This document shows, piece after piece, positions 17,958 through 27,003 of a stretch of DNA of 64,000 nt. This DNA is from Chitinophagales bacterium (GTDB lineage Bacteria > Bacteroidota > Bacteroidia > Chitinophagales > LD1). Each line of letters begins with the position of its first letter. The stretch's first letter is position 1. The notes beneath the pieces are model-generated. The model did no database searches. It worked only from the letters and a program-made list of their open reading frames with translations, and was not told the DNA's origin. Both the position numbers and the translations under genes were made by a program. Location of the stretch: contig JAHBTS010000001.1 of the NCBI GenBank assembly GCA_019638515.1, positions 496,001 through 560,000 on the forward strand, read 5' to 3'.

Positions 17958-18738
17958 TGCGTTGCCTTACGGCTTCATATAGCAATACGGCAGCGCTTAC
18001 ACTTACATTAAGTGAATCTATTTTGCCGAGCATGGGAATTTTTAAATGCTCGCTGCAAGTATCGGTTATGGCTTGGTTTAGTCCGGTGGCTTCGCTGCCT
18101 ACTACTATGGCTGTGCCATTGGTAAAATTGCACTCGTAGCAATTTTTAGTAGCATTGAGGTGCGCTGCAAAACTTGTAATATTATTTGCTTTAAAGAAAG
18201 CAGCGGTTTTGTCCCAAGAGGCTACAATAACATTGTTGGTAAAAAATGTGCCCAAGCTACTTCTAATTACATTGGGGTTGAAAATATCGGTTTTTTCATC
18301 GCAAATAATTACGGCATCGGCTCCTGTAGCATCGGCTGTACGCAGCATGGCACCTAAGTTCCCCGGTTTTTCTACTGCGGCAATTACTAATAGCAATGGG
18401 TTGGTTCTTAAAGCAATTTCATGTAACCGGAAATGGTGCGGAATGGCAAGTGCCATAATGCCTTCGCTGCTGCCTCTATAAGCAATTGCTTCATACACTT
18501 GCTTCGATATATATTTTATACGTTCTGTTGGTGCAATCGGATAATCGCTGCTGGGCGTAAAAATTTCTTCGCAAATAATAAGCATTTCTATGCCGTAAGC
18601 ACTTTGCTGCAGCAACGAACATTCGCGAATGCCTTCAATAATAAAGCGCTGCTCTTCTTTTCTGGCAGCCGCTTTTTCGCTTAGGCGTTTTATCCTTTTT
18701 ACCAAAGGATTTTGCACACTCGTAATAACCTCCTTCAT
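17938..18738 (-). CDS. TrmH/SpoU-family RNA methyltransferase
   Basis: A 266-residue protein of the SPOUT class that 2'-O-methylates ribose in rRNA or tRNA. Residues 1-95 form the N-terminal substrate-binding domain (SVQNPLVKRIKRLSEKAAARKEEQRFIIEGIREC), which is typical of TrmH-like enzymes acting on 23S rRNA. The knotted SpoU domain has the three motifs: VEKPGNLGAMLRTADATGADAVII, NVIRSSLGTFFTNNV, and a final VGSEATGLNQ...KIPMLGKIDSLNVSVSAAVLLYEA. The exact modified base cannot be told. The gene is divergent from corA with only 25 bases between start codons and is convergent with acn. Confidence 0.92.
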   Translation of the reverse strand: MKEVITSVQNPLVKRIKRLSEKAAARKEEQRFIIEGIRECSLLQQSAYGIEMLIICEEIFTPSSDYPIAPTERIKYISKQVYEAIAYRGSSEGIMALAIPHHFRLHEIALRTNPLLLVIAAVEKPGNLGAMLRTADATGADAVIICDEKTDIFNPNVIRSSLGTFFTNNVIVASWDKTAAFFKANNITSFAAHLNATKNCYECNFTNGTAIVVGSEATGLNQAITDTCSEHLKIPMLGKIDSLNVSVSAAVLLYEAVRQRTKKVGA

Positions 18739-18745
18739 TTGCGGC

Positions 18746-18759
18746 TAAATTGCAATTTA
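18746..18759. promoter_or_regulatory. 14-bp palindrome in the divergent gap, possible two-way -7 box
   Basis: TAAATTGCAATTTA is a perfect palindrome inside the 25-base gap between the divergent methyltransferase and corA start codons. Each strand reads TAAATTGC, close to the -7 consensus TAnnTTTG. It could serve both directions or be an operator. Any transcript starting just after it would have a leader of only a few bases. Confidence 0.45.
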
Positions 18760-18763
18760 TTTC

Positions 18764-19744
18764 ATGGTAGCCGGAAACATTTCTTTTATTAGTTACAATG
18801 CTGATTCTTTTATTGAAAAGAAAGCGGCAGATATTGAAACGTGTACCCAATTGAATGCTTCCGATAGTGTGTATTGGCTGCACATTACTGGTGCCGAGCA
18901 AAAGGATATTCTTACGGCTTTGGCTGCCAGGTATCAAATTCACCCTTTGGTGGTAGAAGATATTTTGCATACGCGCCAGCGTCCTAAAGTGGAGTCGTAT
19001 GGCACATACCTTTACATTACATTGCGATTGTTTAAGGAGCAGCAGCTAAAGCTTTCTTCACAGCAGATTAGTTTTGTATTGAAAGATAATTTGCTGATTT
19101 CGGTAGTGGAGCAGGATAATGCGGTTTTTGATGAAGTGAAAAACAGGCTTGCACGCAAGCAGGGTGTAATTAGGCAAAAGGGCGAAGATTTTTTATTGTA
19201 TTCGTTGTTGGATGCGGTGATAGATAGCTATTTTGAGGTGTTGGAAGATTTTAGTTCCGAAATTGAGGTGCTGGAAGAAAGAATAATTGGACATGCAGTA
19301 AAGCAGCATTTAGTTCAGCTACAGCATGTAAAACGCTCACTTATTTTGTTTAAAAAACATACGGTGCCGGTACGTGAATTGCTTAGTAATTTAGATAGGA
19401 ATGAGGTTGCTTTTTTTGAAGCCGAAAACCGACCGTACTTGCGCGATTTACTCGATCATAGCTTTAGGGTAAACGATTCGGTTGAAACGTATCGCGATAT
19501 ACTCACTAGTTTAATGGATTTGTACCACAGCATGATGAGTAACAAAATGAATGAAGTAATGAAAACGCTTACCGTAATTTCATCGTTTTTTATTCCACTT
19601 ACATTTATTGTGGGTGTGTATGGAATGAACTTTGATGTAATGCCCGAATTGCGTTGGGAGTATGGTTATTACCTTGTTTGGGGCGTAATGGCAGTGCTTT
19701 GTTTGGCGCTTTACATTACGTTCAAAAAAAAGAAATGGTTTTAA
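18764..19744 (+). CDS. corA: Magnesium/cobalt transporter CorA
   Basis: A 326-residue inner-membrane ion channel of the CorA family that takes up Mg2+ (and Co2+/Ni2+). The long cytoplasmic N-terminal domain has HPLVVEDILHTRQRPKVESYG, typical of the family. The C-terminus has two transmembrane helices with the signature GMN at 287-289 just after TM1 (SSFFIPLTFIVGVYGMNF) and a short acidic loop (DVMPELRWEYGY). It works as a homopentamer. The length is normal. The stop codon is immediately followed, without any gap, by the stop codon of the convergent purC gene. Confidence 0.95.
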   Translation: MVAGNISFISYNADSFIEKKAADIETCTQLNASDSVYWLHITGAEQKDILTALAARYQIHPLVVEDILHTRQRPKVESYGTYLYITLRLFKEQQLKLSSQQISFVLKDNLLISVVEQDNAVFDEVKNRLARKQGVIRQKGEDFLLYSLLDAVIDSYFEVLEDFSSEIEVLEERIIGHAVKQHLVQLQHVKRSLILFKKHTVPVRELLSNLDRNEVAFFEAENRPYLRDLLDHSFRVNDSVETYRDILTSLMDLYHSMMSNKMNEVMKTLTVISSFFIPLTFIVGVYGMNFDVMPELRWEYGYYLVWGVMAVLCLALYITFKKKKWF

Positions 19745-20677
19745 CTATAAGCAAGTTAAAGCGGCTTGTTCTATTTCGTGGAGCAAGTTTTTCGATTCGC
19801 TTTTTTGAAAGGTATTGCCGGTTACTAAATCGTGTAGTTGAATATAGCGCTCCGAAATTTCGTTCACAAAAGTATCGGGCATAAAAGGCATGGTTTGTCC
19901 TTCTTTTCCTTGAAAGTTATTTTCTATTAGCCATTGGCGCACAAACTCTTTTGAAAGTTGCTGCTGCGGCTCTCCATTTGCCTGCTTTTGAGCATAGCCT
20001 TCGGCATAGAAATAGCGCGAAGAATCCGGTGTGTGGATTTCATCTATTAAATACACTTCGCCATTATATACACCAAATTCATATTTAGTATCCACTAAAA
20101 TAAGTCCTTGCTGTAATGCCATTTGCGAGCCGCGTTCAAACAACTGCAAGGCGTATTTTTCCATAGTAGTATAAATGCTTTCTGCTACCAGATTGCGTGC
20201 CAATATCTCTTCGCGCGAAATATCTTCATCGTGCCCTTCAACCGCTTTGGTAGAAGGTGTAATTATAGGTGTGGTGAGTTTATCGTTTTCTTTTAAGCCT
20301 TCGGGCAGTGTAACACCGCAAAGCACCCTGCCTCCTGCAGCATAGGTGCGCGCAGCATGGCCTGCCAAGTAGCCGCGTACTACCATTTCTATACGAACAG
20401 GTTCGCATCTTAAACCAATGCTTACATTGGGATGCGGCATTTTTTGTAACCAGTTGGGGCAAATATCTTTTGTGGCGTTTAAAAAGTGTGCTGCAATTAG
20501 GTTTAGCACTTGCCCTTTATACGGAATTGGTTTGGGCAGAATATGGTCGAATGCCGAAATTCTATCGGTGGCAATTACTGCCAAAGTATCTTTAAAAAAA
20601 TATACATCGCGCACTTTTCCGTGATATACATCTAACTGATTAGGAAAGCTAAAATTGGTAGTAGAAATTGTTTGCAT
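19745..20677 (-). CDS. purC: Phosphoribosylaminoimidazole-succinocarboxamide synthase
   Basis: A 310-residue SAICAR synthetase, the ATP-dependent step of purine synthesis that joins CAIR to aspartate. Conserved stretches include [30 protein letters not shown], the [18 protein letters not shown] region, [24 protein letters not shown], and the longer C-terminal part of the roughly 300-residue type found in yeast and Bacteroidota. I chose the ATG at 20677 (MQTISTTNF); the upstream extension to 20746 would run into the preceding gene. It lies 16 bases downstream of the DUF255 gene on the same strand, though a promoter-like CATCTTCG four bases before the ATG may drive it separately. PurS is encoded elsewhere in the window (60410). 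Confidence 0.95.
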   Translation of the reverse strand: MQTISTTNFSFPNQLDVYHGKVRDVYFFKDTLAVIATDRISAFDHILPKPIPYKGQVLNLIAAHFLNATKDICPNWLQKMPHPNVSIGLRCEPVRIEMVVRGYLAGHAARTYAAGGRVLCGVTLPEGLKENDKLTTPIITPSTKAVEGHDEDISREEILARNLVAESIYTTMEKYALQLFERGSQMALQQGLILVDTKYEFGVYNGEVYLIDEIHTPDSSRYFYAEGYAQKQANGEPQQQLSKEFVRQWLIENNFQGKEGQTMPFMPDTFVNEISERYIQLHDLVTGNTFQKSESKNLLHEIEQAALTCL

Positions 20678-20693
20678 GGGGCGAAGATGCAAT

Positions 20694-22667
20694 TCAAGAT
20701 TGAATTTGTTGCAATGCTTCTTCCACATGGTGTGCAGGAAGCCCACAAGTGCGGTTTTTACAAATGTAGATAAGCGTTTTTTCGCTTGTTGGTTTGTTTT
20801 GTAGTGCAGGAATTAAGTTGGTTTTTCCACCCACAAAAAAGCAGTGGGGAAGGTAATGCTGCCCAAATTGTCTTTTTATATCGGTAGCTTGGTTGCCGGT
20901 GATGGCAATAATGTAAGGCTCGTTGGTAAGCCAGCGCAGCAGTATTGCCCAATTGGCATAAAAAGAAGCATGGGTAGTAATGGCTTCGATAAAGTGTTGT
21001 GTGGTTTGCTTGGCAATGTTGATGTAATCTTGGTTTTCAGTCATTAGCCCTAACTTGTATAAGTTTTTCGCCATAGCGGAGTTAGAGGCGGGAATTACAT
21101 TGTCGGAAGTTTCGGTTTTTCTAGCTATGAGTGTTTCTCCGGCTTGGTCGGTGTAGTAAAATATTTGTTTGGCATGGTCGTAAAAATGCTCTAAGCAGTA
21201 GTGGCAAAGTTGAAGTGAAGCTGCGAGCCATGATGTTTCAAAAGTTGTTTCGTAGAGCGATAGAAAGGCATCTATGCTAAACGCATAATCGTCTAAAAAT
21301 CCATGAATATTGCTTTTATTGTTTTTGAAGCATCGTAGAAGTGCGCCACTGCCAATATGTTGATGTTGCAGTATAAAGTTCCCGTTTTGTATGGCGGTGT
21401 TTAAGTAGCTTTCTATTCCGGTGGCAGCATAAGCATCTAAGTAGCCCTTGAGCATAAGTGCATTCCATGCAGTAAGTGTTTTATCGTCTAATGCAGGTCG
21501 GTTACGTTTGTTTCTTTCGGTAAGTAGTATTTGCTTCCACCGATTTATTTGCTTGGTGTGTGGCGTGTTGGTATGCCGTAGTTGTAGATGGTTTTGCCCT
21601 TCAAAATTTCCATTTTCAGTAATAGAATAAATTTCTTGAAATGCCTCAAACTCAGCACCGAGTAGTTGCTGCAATTCTTTGTAGTTCCAAACATAAAATT
21701 TGCCTTCTTCTCCATCGCTGTCGGCATCTAATGCAGCATAGAAGTTGCTGTATTTTCCTGTTAGTTCCCGCGCTACAAAAGCAAGGGTTTCGTTTACAAT
21801 GCGTTCATAATTGTTGTTTTTGGTAAGTTGAAATGCTTGTGCATAGAGCGAAACCAATTGTGCATTATCGTAGAGCATTTTTTCAAAGTGTGGAATTTGC
21901 CATTGTGCATCTACCGAATAGCGGGCAAAGCCGCCACCAATTTGGTCGTAAATACCGCCTGCGAGCATATTATTTAATGTAGTGGTGATGGCTTGTAGCG
22001 TAATGTTGCTTTGTGTGAAATAATGGTGTTGTAGCAGAAATATGTAGTTGATGGGCATTGGAAATTTGGGTGCGCCTACTCGGCCGCCAAATGTAAAATC
22101 TTGTGTATTTAAAAGACTTTGTGCGGCTTTGTTGTTGTACTCATTTGTAAAAACGGGAACTTCTTTTGGAAGGAAATTTTCACTTGCCGAAATGCCGTAA
22201 GTAAGGTTTTCTGCCTGTTCTTGCATTTTGTTTAAGTTGTGCTTGAACTCATATTCAAAGAACTGTAGTATTTGCATCCAGTTTTGTTTTGGGAAGTATG
22301 TGCCGGCATACACAGGTCTGCCATCGGGAAGGCAAATGGCATTGAGTGGCCACCCGCCTCTGCCACTAATAAGTTGCGCAGCTTCCATATAAATTTGATC
22401 TATATCGGGGCGCTCTTCTCTATCTACTTTTATACTTACAAAATGTGCATTCATGAGTGCTGCCACTTCTGTGTCTTCAAAACTTTCGTGCTCCATAACA
22501 TGGCACCAATGGCAGGCGCTGTAGCCTATGCTTACAATTGCAAGTTTATTTTCTGCATGGGCTTTTTGCCAAGTTTTTTCATTCCATGCAAACCAGTTTA
22601 CCGGATTGTGGGCATGTTGCAAAAGGTAGGGGCTGCTTTCGTGAATAAGTGCGTTGGTATGTTGCAT
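20694..22667 (-). CDS. DUF255 thioredoxin-domain protein (YyaL/SSP411 family)
   Basis: A 657-residue cytoplasmic protein. The N-terminal DUF255 domain (about 1-165) is thioredoxin-like: [18 protein letters not shown], then [20 protein letters not shown] with the redox-type pair C52-x-x-C55, then [15 protein letters not shown]. The rest is an (alpha/alpha)6 barrel like N-acylglucosamine epimerase/six-hairpin glycosidases ([45 protein letters not shown]). The family is widespread from bacteria to man (spermatogenesis-associated protein 20) and its reaction is unknown. It is a bit shorter than the usual 670-700 residues but complete. It is divergent from recF with a 35-base gap. Confidence 0.93.
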   Translation of the reverse strand: MQHTNALIHESSPYLLQHAHNPVNWFAWNEKTWQKAHAENKLAIVSIGYSACHWCHVMEHESFEDTEVAALMNAHFVSIKVDREERPDIDQIYMEAAQLISGRGGWPLNAICLPDGRPVYAGTYFPKQNWMQILQFFEYEFKHNLNKMQEQAENLTYGISASENFLPKEVPVFTNEYNNKAAQSLLNTQDFTFGGRVGAPKFPMPINYIFLLQHHYFTQSNITLQAITTTLNNMLAGGIYDQIGGGFARYSVDAQWQIPHFEKMLYDNAQLVSLYAQAFQLTKNNNYERIVNETLAFVARELTGKYSNFYAALDADSDGEEGKFYVWNYKELQQLLGAEFEAFQEIYSITENGNFEGQNHLQLRHTNTPHTKQINRWKQILLTERNKRNRPALDDKTLTAWNALMLKGYLDAYAATGIESYLNTAIQNGNFILQHQHIGSGALLRCFKNNKSNIHGFLDDYAFSIDAFLSLYETTFETSWLAASLQLCHYCLEHFYDHAKQIFYYTDQAGETLIARKTETSDNVIPASNSAMAKNLYKLGLMTENQDYINIAKQTTQHFIEAITTHASFYANWAILLRWLTNEPYIIAITGNQATDIKRQFGQHYLPHCFFVGGKTNLIPALQNKPTSEKTLIYICKNRTCGLPAHHVEEALQQIQS

Positions 22668-22668
22668 A

Positions 22669-22698
22669 TTGTTTTCTTACAAGAAATGAATAATTCTG
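22669..22698 (+). promoter_or_regulatory. recF promoter (TTG-N19-TAATTCTG)
   Basis: TTG at 22669-22671, a 19-base spacer and TAATTCTG at 22691-22698 match the Bacteroidota promoter with one change in the -7 box. The box ends four bases before the GTG start at 22703, so a leaderless recF mRNA is predicted. Confidence 0.6.
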
Positions 22699-22702
22699 CA
22701 CC

Positions 22703-23767
22703 GTGTTTCTGAGCGGAATTAAATTGCTGAATTTTAGAAATCACAGTGAAAGTAGTTTTTCGTTTCGTAAAAAAATTACTTGCATAGTGGGTAATAACGG
22801 AGTAGGGAAAACCAACCTGCTCGATGCTGTTTATTATCTATGCCTAACTAAGAGTTATCTTTTTGCAGATGATAAGCAGAATGTAAAACACGGTGCCGAT
22901 TTTTTTCGTTTAGAAAGTAGTGTGGAGGTTGCACAGTTGCCCGTAAAATTGGTTTGTAAATACTTGGGCGGCCGAAAAAAAGAGTTTTTAGTAAATGATA
23001 AGCCTTATGTGAAGTTGAGCGAACATATTGGGCAATTTCCTTGTGTGATGATTTGCCCTGCCGATGCTGAAATTATTACAGGAGGCAGCGAAGAAAGGCG
23101 CAAGGTTTTAGATGGAACTTTGTCTCAAACAGATGCCGATTATTTGAATGTATTATTGCTGTACAACAAAGTGCTGGCTCAGCGCAATGCTGCACTAAAG
23201 CAGTTTGGCGAAACAGGTAAAGTAGATTACAGCCTTTTGGGTATTTACAATGAACAGTTGGTAAGTAGTGGAGAAGAAATTTTTAGAAAGAGAGCGGCAG
23301 CAATGGAAGTAATAAGGGCATGTTTTGCAAAAATATATGCGCAAATAAGTGGCACACCGTCCGAAGCTGTATTGAATTATGTAAGCCAGTTGCAGCAAAA
23401 AAGCTTTAAGGAATTATTGCAAGCTAATGTGCAGAAAGATATAGTGTTGGAGCGCACCGAAATGGGTATTCATAAAGATGATGTGGAACTGCTGTTGCAA
23501 GGGTATCCTGTTAAACGTTTTGGCAGCCAAGGGCAGCAAAAGAGTTTTATGTTGGCATATAAACTCGCCATGTTTTTATATATAAAACAGCAGAAAGGTT
23601 TCGCTCCTTTATTGTTGGTAGATGATGTTTTTGATAAGTTAGACAAACTTAGAAGCAAGAATTTACTCGATTTTTTTAATTCGCCAGATACGGCACAGGT
23701 GTTGTTGTCGCACACCAAGGCAAATGATTTTGAGGGAATTGAGTTTATAGATATACAGGAAATATAA
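22703..23767 (+). CDS. recF: DNA replication and repair protein RecF
   Basis: A 354-residue SMC-like ATPase that, with RecO and RecR, loads RecA at gapped DNA. The Walker A motif is GNNGVGKTN at 30-38; the N-terminus FLSGIKLLNFRNH is typical, and the C-terminal part has the ABC signature region FGSQGQQKSFMLAYKLA and a Walker B stretch LLLVDDVFDKLD. The start must be the GTG at 22703, because an in-frame TAA stands at 22691-22693 and no other start codon lies between. The gene is alone; dnaN and gyrB are not nearby, as is common in Bacteroidota. Confidence 0.95.
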   Translation: MFLSGIKLLNFRNHSESSFSFRKKITCIVGNNGVGKTNLLDAVYYLCLTKSYLFADDKQNVKHGADFFRLESSVEVAQLPVKLVCKYLGGRKKEFLVNDKPYVKLSEHIGQFPCVMICPADAEIITGGSEERRKVLDGTLSQTDADYLNVLLLYNKVLAQRNAALKQFGETGKVDYSLLGIYNEQLVSSGEEIFRKRAAAMEVIRACFAKIYAQISGTPSEAVLNYVSQLQQKSFKELLQANVQKDIVLERTEMGIHKDDVELLLQGYPVKRFGSQGQQKSFMLAYKLAMFLYIKQQKGFAPLLLVDDVFDKLDKLRSKNLLDFFNSPDTAQVLLSHTKANDFEGIEFIDIQEI

Positions 23768-23852
23768 ATACCGTACCTGTTACGGAATAGTGGTATTTAG
23801 GTGTTTGTTTTCTACTCAAAAGGACAACATTATATAGCTGTTGAAATTGCAT

Positions 23853-23884
23853 TTGAATTCAGCATATACCTAAATCTAACTTTG
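23853..23884 (+). promoter_or_regulatory. Promoter of the giant TPR/barrel operon (TTG-N21-TAACTTTG)
   Basis: TAACTTTG at 23877-23884 is a perfect -7 box, with TTG at 23853-23855 upstream across a 21-base spacer. The ATG at 23905 follows 20 bases later. Confidence 0.6.
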
Positions 23885-23904
23885 TTTCGTTACTTAAAGT
23901 GTAT

Positions 23905-26900
23905 ATGAAGGCATTGGCGCAGGTATTTTTTTTATTCATTTTGTTGCAAAACGCATTTGCGCAGCAAACATTGGTGTATTCCGATGCGTGGAAATCATAT
24001 CAAAAAGGATTGGAATTATGGAACGAAAAAAACTTTACGTCTTCGCGCAATGCGTTTGAAGATGCACTGCTTCAGCCCTTTTCAAACGCAAGTAATCCTG
24101 ATGTTTTGTTGCAAAATCTACACTTCTACATTGCGGCATGTGCAGTAGAAAACAACGATAAAGATGCAGAGCAGTGTTTAAATAATTACATGCTGCGATT
24201 TCACGAAACCGATAAGCGAAAACTTATCTACTACTATGCAGGAAAGTTAGCCTTTCAAGAAAAGAAGTATAGCAATGCCATAGAGCATTTGGCAAAAGTG
24301 AAAGAGCAAGACTTGTTGCCGGAGCAGCTCGATAACTACAGATTTATGCTGGGTTACAGTTATTTTGCCAAAAAGAAGTTTGAAGAGGCCAAGCCACTTT
24401 TTCATTCATTGCTTACTGCCGAAGAAAAGTATTTCTATCCGGCAAACTATTACTACGCCTTCATTTGTTTTTATACAAAAGATTTTGATGCAGCCCTCAA
24501 TAGTTTTTTAAAAATACAAGATTCTAAGATGTATGCAGGTGTAATACCGTATTACATTGCTCAAATCTACTATGCTCAACAGGCGTATAAAAAAGTGGTG
24601 GAGTACATTCCCACTAAAGTGAACGATAGTGGCGTAATGTATAAGCCGGAATTGAACTTTTTATTGGGGCAAGCATATTTTCAACTTTCGGAATATGCAA
24701 AAGCATTGCCATTATTAGATGCATATCTTTCTAAGCAAAGCAAGGCCAATAAGCACGAATTGTATCAGTTAGGTTATGCGCAGTACAAAACAGGCGACTA
24801 TAAACGCGCCATAGAAAATTTTGTACAACTAAATTTATTGAATGATACGCTTGGGCAAAATGCTACCTATGCCTTGGCAGATTGCTATTTAAAAACCAAT
24901 AAAAAAGCACAAGCACTCACCGCTTTTCAAAGTGCTGCAGCTATGAGTTTCGATAAGGAAATTCAAACAACGGCAACCTTTAATTATGGAAAACTATTGG
25001 TTGAAACAGGCGGCTATAGCGAAGCGGTGAATACGCTTAAAAACTTTATTGAAAACAATGCAGGAAGTGCTTACTACGAAGAGGCAAACGAACTATTGGC
25101 AACAGCACTGTTTCAAACTAAAAACTATGAGGCCGCTTATGAACTTATAGAAGGGATGAATCTAAGGAGTCCTAAGTTGAATGAAACATACCAAAAGCTT
25201 ACTTACTTTAGGGCAATACAATTGCTCAACGATGCTAAACCCGCAGAGGCAGAAGCATTATGCAATAAAAGTTTAGGAATTACTGCCGATAAAAATATTA
25301 CAGCAAGAGCATTATTCGTAAAAGGCGAAGCGCAATATCAACAAAAAAACTATGCAGGTGCAGCATCTAACTTTGCAAAGAGTTTAGAGTTTAATGCTAA
25401 GTACGATAATTCGTTTTTCCCGTTTCTTGTTCATTACAACATAGGTTACTCATTTTTTAAAGAAAAGCAATACAAGTATGCTGCTGCTGCATTCGAGCGA
25501 GCTATTAGTGAAAATAGCAGTGAGCTTACAGTGCTTCAAAAGGAGAAATTGTTGCCCGATGCTTACTTGCGCTTTGCCGATTGTGCATTTGTAACACAGC
25601 AGTATAATAGCGCTTTAGATGCTTATGCTACCATAGAAAACAAGAACTGGCAAAGTGCAGAGTATGCACTTTTTCAAAAAGGAATTTTATATGGATTGAT
25701 GAATAAAAGTGCCGAAAAAGTTCGCACGCTTGAATCGCTTATGATTCGCTTCCCCTCCAGTAAGTTTAGAGATCAAGCCTACAACGAAATTGGTGAAACG
25801 CACTTAGAGAATGCTAATTACGATGCCGCTCAAACTGCTTATGAGCAAATATTAAACCGCTTTCCTTCAAGCGTTTTAGTGCCTAAGGCATATTTGAAAA
25901 TTGCATTGGTGGCATACAATAAAGGTAAAAAACAAGAAGCATTCGAAGCATACAAGAAAGTGGTAAATCAATTTCCCAAATCTATAGAGGCAAAAGAGGC
26001 GTTGGTAGCTATAAAAGAAATTGCGGTAGAAATTGGCAAAACCGATGAGTACGTAGCAATGGCATCGGGTTTTGGAAGTATCACTTCGGGGCAAAAAGAT
26101 TCGCTAACATGGCAAGCTGCCGAAACTGCCTATAACAATGGTGAATATAGCCGGGCACTTACCTTGCTTTCTAACTACATCAACACATTTCCTACCGGGT
26201 ATTTTGTGAGCGAAGCACTTTTTGCCCGAGCAGAGTGCTACCTGCGTGATAAAAATTTTCAACAAGCATTTAAAGATTTCAAAGCGCTTGAAGAAAATAA
26301 GCCCACTAAGTTTTATGAGCGTGCATTGTTGAAAGCATCGGGTATTGCATATTTTGAATTGAAAGATTATGCAGAAGCTTTTGCTCTGTACGAAAAATTG
26401 TTGCAGGCAGCCTCCAATCCGGCTAATACATATTCAGCTCAGTTGGGGTTATTAAAGAGTGCCGATAAATTGAACTACGATGCAAAAATTATCGAATATG
26501 CCGATGTGGTTTTGCAAAACAATCAATTGAAAGAAAGCGATGTGGTAGAGATTAGTTATATGAAAGGACGTGCGCTGTACCGCCTAAACGAATACGATAA
26601 AGCGCTACCACTGCTAAATAAAGTAGCTGCAGCAGCCGTGAGTGAAAAAGCTGCAGAGTGTAAGTACTATACTTGCAAAATCGCATACGATAAGCAGCAA
26701 TACAAGGCTTCGTTAGATAGTTGTATTAAATTGAAAAACAAGTTCTCTGCTTATGAGTTTTGGGTGGTTAAAACATTCATACTAATGGCAGATAATTATG
26801 TGGCACTCGATAACTCGTTTCAAGCAAAAGCAACTTTAGAAAGTATTGTTTTGAACTATAATGGAGATGCCGCATTAAAAAGTGAGGCACAGCAAAAATT

Positions 26901-26997
26901 AGATGCTTTGCGCGAAAATGAATTAAACAAGTCTAAACTATATCAAGAGATTCCGGCAGATAGTTTATTGATGGAAAATCCTTCTGACGTAAAATAA
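23905..26997 (+). CDS. Giant exported tetratricopeptide-repeat protein
   Basis: A 1030-residue exported protein made almost wholly of TPR helical hairpins. The signal peptide is MKALAQVFFLFILLQNAFAQ. Repeats with the typical small-Gly/Ala-Tyr pattern run from about residue 25 to the end, for example KLAFQEKKYSNAIEHLAKV, GYAQYKTGDYKRAIENFVQL, GEAQYQQKNYAGAASNFAKS and GETHLENANYDAAQTAYEQI. TPR proteins of this size in the periplasm act as scaffolds. I chose the ATG at 23905, two codons after a GTG at 23899. The outer-membrane-barrel gene follows after six bases, and the pair is probably one operon; that partnership suggests this protein works at the inner face of the outer membrane. The function is not known to me. 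Confidence 0.85.
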   Translation: MKALAQVFFLFILLQNAFAQQTLVYSDAWKSYQKGLELWNEKNFTSSRNAFEDALLQPFSNASNPDVLLQNLHFYIAACAVENNDKDAEQCLNNYMLRFHETDKRKLIYYYAGKLAFQEKKYSNAIEHLAKVKEQDLLPEQLDNYRFMLGYSYFAKKKFEEAKPLFHSLLTAEEKYFYPANYYYAFICFYTKDFDAALNSFLKIQDSKMYAGVIPYYIAQIYYAQQAYKKVVEYIPTKVNDSGVMYKPELNFLLGQAYFQLSEYAKALPLLDAYLSKQSKANKHELYQLGYAQYKTGDYKRAIENFVQLNLLNDTLGQNATYALADCYLKTNKKAQALTAFQSAAAMSFDKEIQTTATFNYGKLLVETGGYSEAVNTLKNFIENNAGSAYYEEANELLATALFQTKNYEAAYELIEGMNLRSPKLNETYQKLTYFRAIQLLNDAKPAEAEALCNKSLGITADKNITARALFVKGEAQYQQKNYAGAASNFAKSLEFNAKYDNSFFPFLVHYNIGYSFFKEKQYKYAAAAFERAISENSSELTVLQKEKLLPDAYLRFADCAFVTQQYNSALDAYATIENKNWQSAEYALFQKGILYGLMNKSAEKVRTLESLMIRFPSSKFRDQAYNEIGETHLENANYDAAQTAYEQILNRFPSSVLVPKAYLKIALVAYNKGKKQEAFEAYKKVVNQFPKSIEAKEALVAIKEIAVEIGKTDEYVAMASGFGSITSGQKDSLTWQAAETAYNNGEYSRALTLLSNYINTFPTGYFVSEALFARAECYLRDKNFQQAFKDFKALEENKPTKFYERALLKASGIAYFELKDYAEAFALYEKLLQAASNPANTYSAQLGLLKSADKLNYDAKIIEYADVVLQNNQLKESDVVEISYMKGRALYRLNEYDKALPLLNKVAAAAVSEKAAECKYYTCKIAYDKQQYKASLDSCIKLKNKFSAYEFWVVKTFILMADNYVALDNSFQAKATLESIVLNYNGDAALKSEAQQKLDALRENELNKSKLYQEIPADSLLMENPSDVK

Positions 26998-27003
26998 ATA
27001 AGG

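Noticed and set aside
22272..22712. 146-residue open frame antisense to the DUF255 gene
   Set aside because: It is opposite the conserved CxxC domain and overlaps the recF start; its composition looks like a mirrored coding frame.
22669..23767. Replication origin near recF
   Set aside because: recF lies next to oriC in many bacteria, but dnaA, dnaN and gyrB are absent here and no DnaA-box cluster is seen. In Bacteroidota recF is often far from the origin.
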